A DNA stretch of 64,000 nt from Aptenodytes patagonicus (Eukaryota; Chordata; Aves; Sphenisciformes; Spheniscidae), in the NCBI RefSeq assembly GCF_965638725.1, contig NC_134954.1, positions 3,653,001-3,717,000 on the forward strand, read 5' to 3'. Position numbers and translations under genes: made by a program. Below the pieces are notes generated by a model, which did not search any database, was not told the DNA's origin, and saw only the letters and a program-made list of their open reading frames with translations. Of this stretch, positions 59,824 through 64,000 are shown piece by piece (positions within the stretch are counted from its first letter, which is position 1; every line of letters begins with the position of its first letter).

Positions 59824-62329
59824 GTTTAGTCCTCCAGGTCTAGGGATTGCATGAAAGGTGAACAAAAGTTTCCCAGCAAAAAGCTTCTCGTCGTGTGTTA
59901 CTCCCTCCCCATCCATCTCGTGTACTGTCGCACCAGACCCTTGATGAGATGCCTGAACACACAGGTTCATGGTTCAAATCTGTTCTGACTTCTGTATCCC
60001 AGTCATCATGGCTTTGATGGTGTACTTCAGCAATACGACTCGTATTTGCCATCTCTGTTGCTCTTGGTTTTGGTATGCAGAGGGAGGGAGCTAAGCTGGG
60101 TGTGTTCTTAGTTACTGTACCTCTGTTATAGTAGTATTTGCAGATTAAATAAAAATGCAGTCTCCTTAACAGATATTTCTGTTAATAGGAGTCACTTGAG
60201 AAGCTCCGCTGTATTTTGACTCTCTATTGGTGGTGTGGAAAAGTGATGCTTTAGAGAACTTCATTTGAAGAGGGACAGTCACGGGGAGAGTTGCTGCACC
60301 CATGCTGTGGCTTGGACCCGGCTGGGCTGGGGGCTTTTGGAGAGACTTGGGAGAAGAAAGGAGTTGGCTCCAAGCACTTGAGGTTTTGCTCAAATTTCTG
60401 AGTGCTTCTGGCTCCAGTGTGAGAGAGCTCACGGGGCAGGAATGAAGCTGTAATTGTCTCTGAGGCCCATAATAAACCTGATTTTTTTTCTCAGCTAGGT
60501 TTGGTGGTGGTCAAACAGCTGTCTTGGGGCTGGGAAGAGATGCCTGGATTGGTACTTCTCTAAGTGGGGTTTGGTGGGGCTGTGCTGTGGCTCAGGGATA
60601 GTTGCTTGTTGACAGCTAGAAAGCCTGCTGCCAAGTTATTTGAGGAAAGCGCAAGCTATCTGTGTATCTGTTGTACTACTGCGGTTTTCCAAAATTAAGG
60701 CTGTGTTCCCTTTCCCCTATTTAAGATTTTCATGTTTGTTCCTTGTCCAAAGATGCTTATGAATTAGAAATGCTGAGCTCGTTCAGGGAAACAGAGCTTT
60801 TGTGGACAGTGCTTTTGTGATTTCCAAGATTTTTTTGGCTGGTATCTTGTGCTGCTTTGTTTATTTACACCAAAATGCTCCAGGAGTTGGTTTGTTTGGA
60901 CATGGTGGCAACTGCTGCCACAGAGATGGTGGTAACTGCTTTTGGCTCTGTGCTGTGTGAGTTGCAGTTTGTGTATAAAAGATGGTAACCTTTGAAATGC
61001 ACTGTTTCTGACATTGCTGAGGACCTCTCGGAAAATGTCTGTTTATATATGAAGACAACACCCCCTGCCCCCCCCCCCCCCCCCAAAAAAAAAAAAAAAA
61101 ATCTGAGTGTCTCAGTGAAGTCAACAGTGCAGCCACCAGAGAAAGATGTTAAGAGATGTTTTCACGAGGCTACAGAGACTGGCTGTCTGCCCTAGTCATA
61201 AGTAACATTTTGGTATGGTGAAAAGAGGTTTTTAACCTGTGCAAGCTTAGTGTCTGCTGAGAGAATTCGCCTCTTGTTGGCTTTTTTTTTTGAGAAATAA
61301 TTGAATTCACAGATTACATCAAAGAGCAGCAAGTACTTACTTAAATGCAGTGCAAGTGGAACCTATTAATCTCACAGTAGATGAGGCATATTTATTTGCT
61401 CAAAAGTGCGTTGAGTCAGAGAGGGGCCTTGTACTGAAACTCGTATTTCAGTTTGCTCAGTCACCCTTAACATAAGAATCTGATAAATAACAAAAATGCA
61501 TTCATTAGAGGAAAAAGGAGGAATTCCTTTCTTGCCACCCCCCACCTCCTCCTGGAAGATGTATCTGGCCGAACCAGGGCTGTGTGGACCTGGCCATACC
61601 TGTGTGCACGATCCAGAAAACAAAAGCAGGGCATAGGAACTGCCATGAAAACCAGAACCAGTCTGCCTTGCCTGGTATCTTCTGATGACTGGAGGGAATA
61701 AATGTCTGTGGAAGTAGTATTTTAAAACACACCAAACCACCACCAACAACAAAGAAAAATCAAAAAACCAAAACAACAACAAAACACTCTTTCCCCCCCC
61801 GGCATAAATCAGGTGATCCTTCGCCTGAAATGCTCTCCAATTCCTTTTCTGATTCTTCTGTCTCCTTTTTGAGATAGGGGAGAGTAAAAAGGAAAGAGAA
61901 TACTGAATTAAATATAATGTGCAACATGTGAACAGTGGGTTTTGAATAGAACATGTTTTCTACCTCTTTATTTCAAAAAAATGCCTAACACCTGATTGGG
62001 TATTTTAGCTACTTTCTGACAATCTATCTGCTATTTTAGGTGATACCTGCAGCAAAATTTGGATAATGGATGTGAATACGAACAGCAAAAACAGAGATCA
62101 TTGCTGCACAGAACAGTTAAGGCTGCTTTTCCCCATGTGCATTCCTTTCTTTTTATTGACAATAAATTCTATCTTCCATTTAATGACCTAATTAGCTAAT
62201 ACTGGGAAACTTGTGATCCTTCATAGTTAGGCTTAGGTTTTAACTATCCAGAATGAGGATTTCTTCTTCTTTTTTTTTTTTTTGATCAGCAAACTCTCTT
62301 GGTCTGTGTTTCTCTCCCCATTTCACCTT
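59824..62329. other. Intergenic, no gene recognised
   Basis: Contains the C17/A17 tract at 61068-61101 and a C/A-rich low-complexity stretch at about 61731-61800. The remainder is A/T-rich with no coding signal. Confidence 0.5.
61068..61101. repeat. Homopolymer junction C17-A17
   Basis: Seventeen C are followed directly by seventeen A. Tracts like this are unstable and prone to sequencing error, so the exact lengths are uncertain. Confidence 0.8.
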
Positions 62330-63905
62330 TTCAGATTGTTTAAGAGAATGTTGAGTAGCACAGGTCCCAGGATAGATTCTTGGAGGACCCCTCTTATAAC
62401 GTCTTTCAATTCTGAAAACTGTATCTTTGTTTCTGTCATTTAACAACTTATTAATTCTTGAAAGACACTGCTTTATCCTAGAGCAAAGTCAGAGGGCCCA
62501 CAGAAAGGTAGTGGCTGTCAAAGCCATTCAGAAACCTAAGTCAGCATCTTTGGGGGAAAATCCTAGTACACCATATACTGTGGGTTACCTTTATTAACAT
62601 AGGGATGAATTCTTCAAAGCATTCCGAAAGATTTACTAGGCATCACTGTGTTAGGAAAGCTCATCGACTCTTCCTCATTAAATCATGTTTATCCAAGTAG
62701 TTATTGATTCTCATCTTTCCTGTCTATTTTACCGGCCTACAAAAGCAGAAGTTAAACTCCTTGGTCTTTTATTTGCAAGAAGACCCTTGAGCCATTTTAC
62801 AAGATTTGCGAGACATTTGCCCCCTGCACTCGTCTGCAAGTGAGGGAGATTTACGTGACAAGTTACGCGCTGTAGTAGCTCGGCAAATTTTCGTATTAGA
62901 GTTCCCTTACAGCTCCTGGGTGAATACTCTCTGGTCTTGGCAATTTATGGCTGTTCATTTTACAGAGCTGGGAAAAAGCCGCCTCTTTAACACTTTGATT
63001 TGAGGCAGTTTCTCAGACTCGTTCCTCGGGAAGGCTGGCTTAGTGGGTGAACCTGCCTGACCTCCTCTGTACTGCACACAAATGGAAAGAATTCGTTAGC
63101 TTTTCTGAAATGGGCTTATCTTCTTAAGTGTTTATATCTTTATGATCTGTTCATTTCAGAAACTTTCTGGCAGGCTTCTGGCTTCCAGTATGTTTGAAAA
63201 AGTTTTTATTAGTAATCTTTATACCTATAGCAAGTTGTACTTTATGCCAACGAAGAAAAGATTTTTAATACGCTTTTACTTTTAAGTTGACAGAATTCCT
63301 TTTTCTGTGTTCTCCATCTAGCCGTATCCTCCACATTTTGAAATGTCTTTTTTACTTCTAATACAGTCCTTACTCAGATGTTTAACCACACCGACTCTCT
63401 TCTTACTGCTACTTTTGGAGTCTTTTTTTTTTCCTGTCAAGTGGCTGTGAACTGAGCGCCTTTATGAAATACTTCTGAATAGCCTCTCTGCTGCGTGCAA
63501 TCACCCTACTCTTGTAAATGCTCTTCTGAATTTTCTTTTAACTATTGTTTCCATTTTTTTCTGTAATTTTCTTTATAAACTTTAACGTTCCTGTGGTGGA
63601 ATTCTGAAGTGTTTTCTCTCTTATAATGTTATTGGAATTGATTATATTGTGGTCATCAAACAGCAATTTTTCTGTGAATCAGCTGGAACCAGACCTTGTG
63701 CTGATTTGAGAATCGCTTTCGGTGAGTTTTCTGAGGTTATTTAAAAGGTTCTTTCTAAGCTTATTCAAAGCTCTGAACCATGCCGCCACATGAGTTTTAT
63801 CCAGTCAGTATGGAGGTACCTGAAGTTTCCCGATCTTGTCAGTCTTTGTGGCCTCTCCAAACCTCAGCAGCATTCTGTGGTCACTTTTGCCATCCTGACT
63901 GGGTT
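62330..63905 (-). pseudogene. Decayed antisense CR1 LINE (ORF2 endonuclease and reverse-transcriptase remnants)
   Basis: Read on the minus strand, the sequence carries CR1 ORF2 landmarks in the right order. First come endonuclease-like remains at about 63780-63840 (where CR1 has GDFNYPDI). Next is RPESIHPG at about 62912-62938 (CR1 GPDGIHPRVL), then RPV at about 62732-62742 (CR1 NYRPVSLTSV), and CLVNLSECFEEFIPML followed by FLNGFDSH near 62512-62540 (CR1 KAFDTVSH). Stops and frameshifts interrupt it throughout, so it is inactive and old. The + strand text also matches, piece by piece, the antisense CR1 consensus I know from turtle and bird genomes. The right end is cut by a younger CR1 at about 63911. 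Confidence 0.85.
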
Positions 63906-63908
63906 TGA

Positions 63909-64000
<92 letters not shown>

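Noticed and set aside
59407..59970. 187-codon minus-strand frame
   Set aside because: Overlapped by a 143-codon plus-strand frame and containing a degenerate 50-bp tandem repeat. No family signature.
59955..60010. GGTTCATGGTTCAAATC as a tRNA B-box
   Set aside because: No A-box, acceptor stem or cloverleaf can be formed around it.
34913..62329. Search for SCG2, the next gene expected after KCNE4
   Set aside because: No long acidic granin-like frame with dibasic sites is present on either strand, so the gene must lie beyond the window.

Overview
This window looks like bird nuclear DNA, most likely from a neoavian species. Three signals support that: young CR1 retrotransposon tails ending in ATTCTATG octamers, an avian ERVL-type solo LTR with a 5-bp target-site duplication, and the conserved gene order ACSL3 -> KCNE4 with both genes on the + strand. 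In human this pair lies on 2q36, and from memory the chicken counterpart is chromosome 9. There are no bacterial-style operons, rRNA or tRNA genes, or CRISPR arrays.

Layout. Bases 1-113 are the last codons of ACSL3 (long-chain acyl-CoA ligase 3), followed by a long A/T-rich 3' UTR with polyadenylation signals near 2.29, 2.58 and 4.23 kb. About 4.26-31.7 kb is intergenic. Its left part (about 4-19 kb) is CpG-rich, with a strong CpG island at about 9.96-10.62 kb and several smaller ones. It also holds an RFX X-box/SOX palindrome cluster near 18 kb and a perfect estrogen-response-element palindrome at 23.65 kb. Its right part is CpG-poor and carries two closely related CR1 tails plus old SINE remnants. 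KCNE4 (a single-pass potassium-channel beta subunit of 163 aa) is encoded in one exon at 32330-32821. It has a possible non-coding first exon at about 31.76-31.88 kb and a 2.1-kb 3' UTR ending at an AATAAA at 34.89 kb.

Downstream of KCNE4 (34.9-64 kb) I find no gene. In vertebrates the next gene is SCG2, which is not reached. This part holds a possible regulatory block at 42.1-44.3 kb, a minus-strand ERVL-type solo LTR at 44.5-45.1 kb, scattered ancient repeat fragments, low-complexity tracts and small tandem duplications. From about 62.33 kb to the end there is a heavily decayed antisense CR1 LINE (endonuclease and reverse-transcriptase remnants), interrupted by a third young CR1 tail that runs off the window.

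The two genes are unrelated in function: lipid activation at the ER and lipid droplets versus modulation of voltage-gated K+ channels. They are simply old chromosomal neighbours. Almost every open reading frame over 60 codons other than ACSL3, KCNE4 and the CR1 ORF2 tail looks like chance in non-coding DNA. I found no convincing new protein system. The most noteworthy items are candidate regulatory sites (the ERE and the RFX/SOX cluster) and the nested CR1s. Repeat-family and motif assignments rest on memory of consensus sequences, not on database searches.
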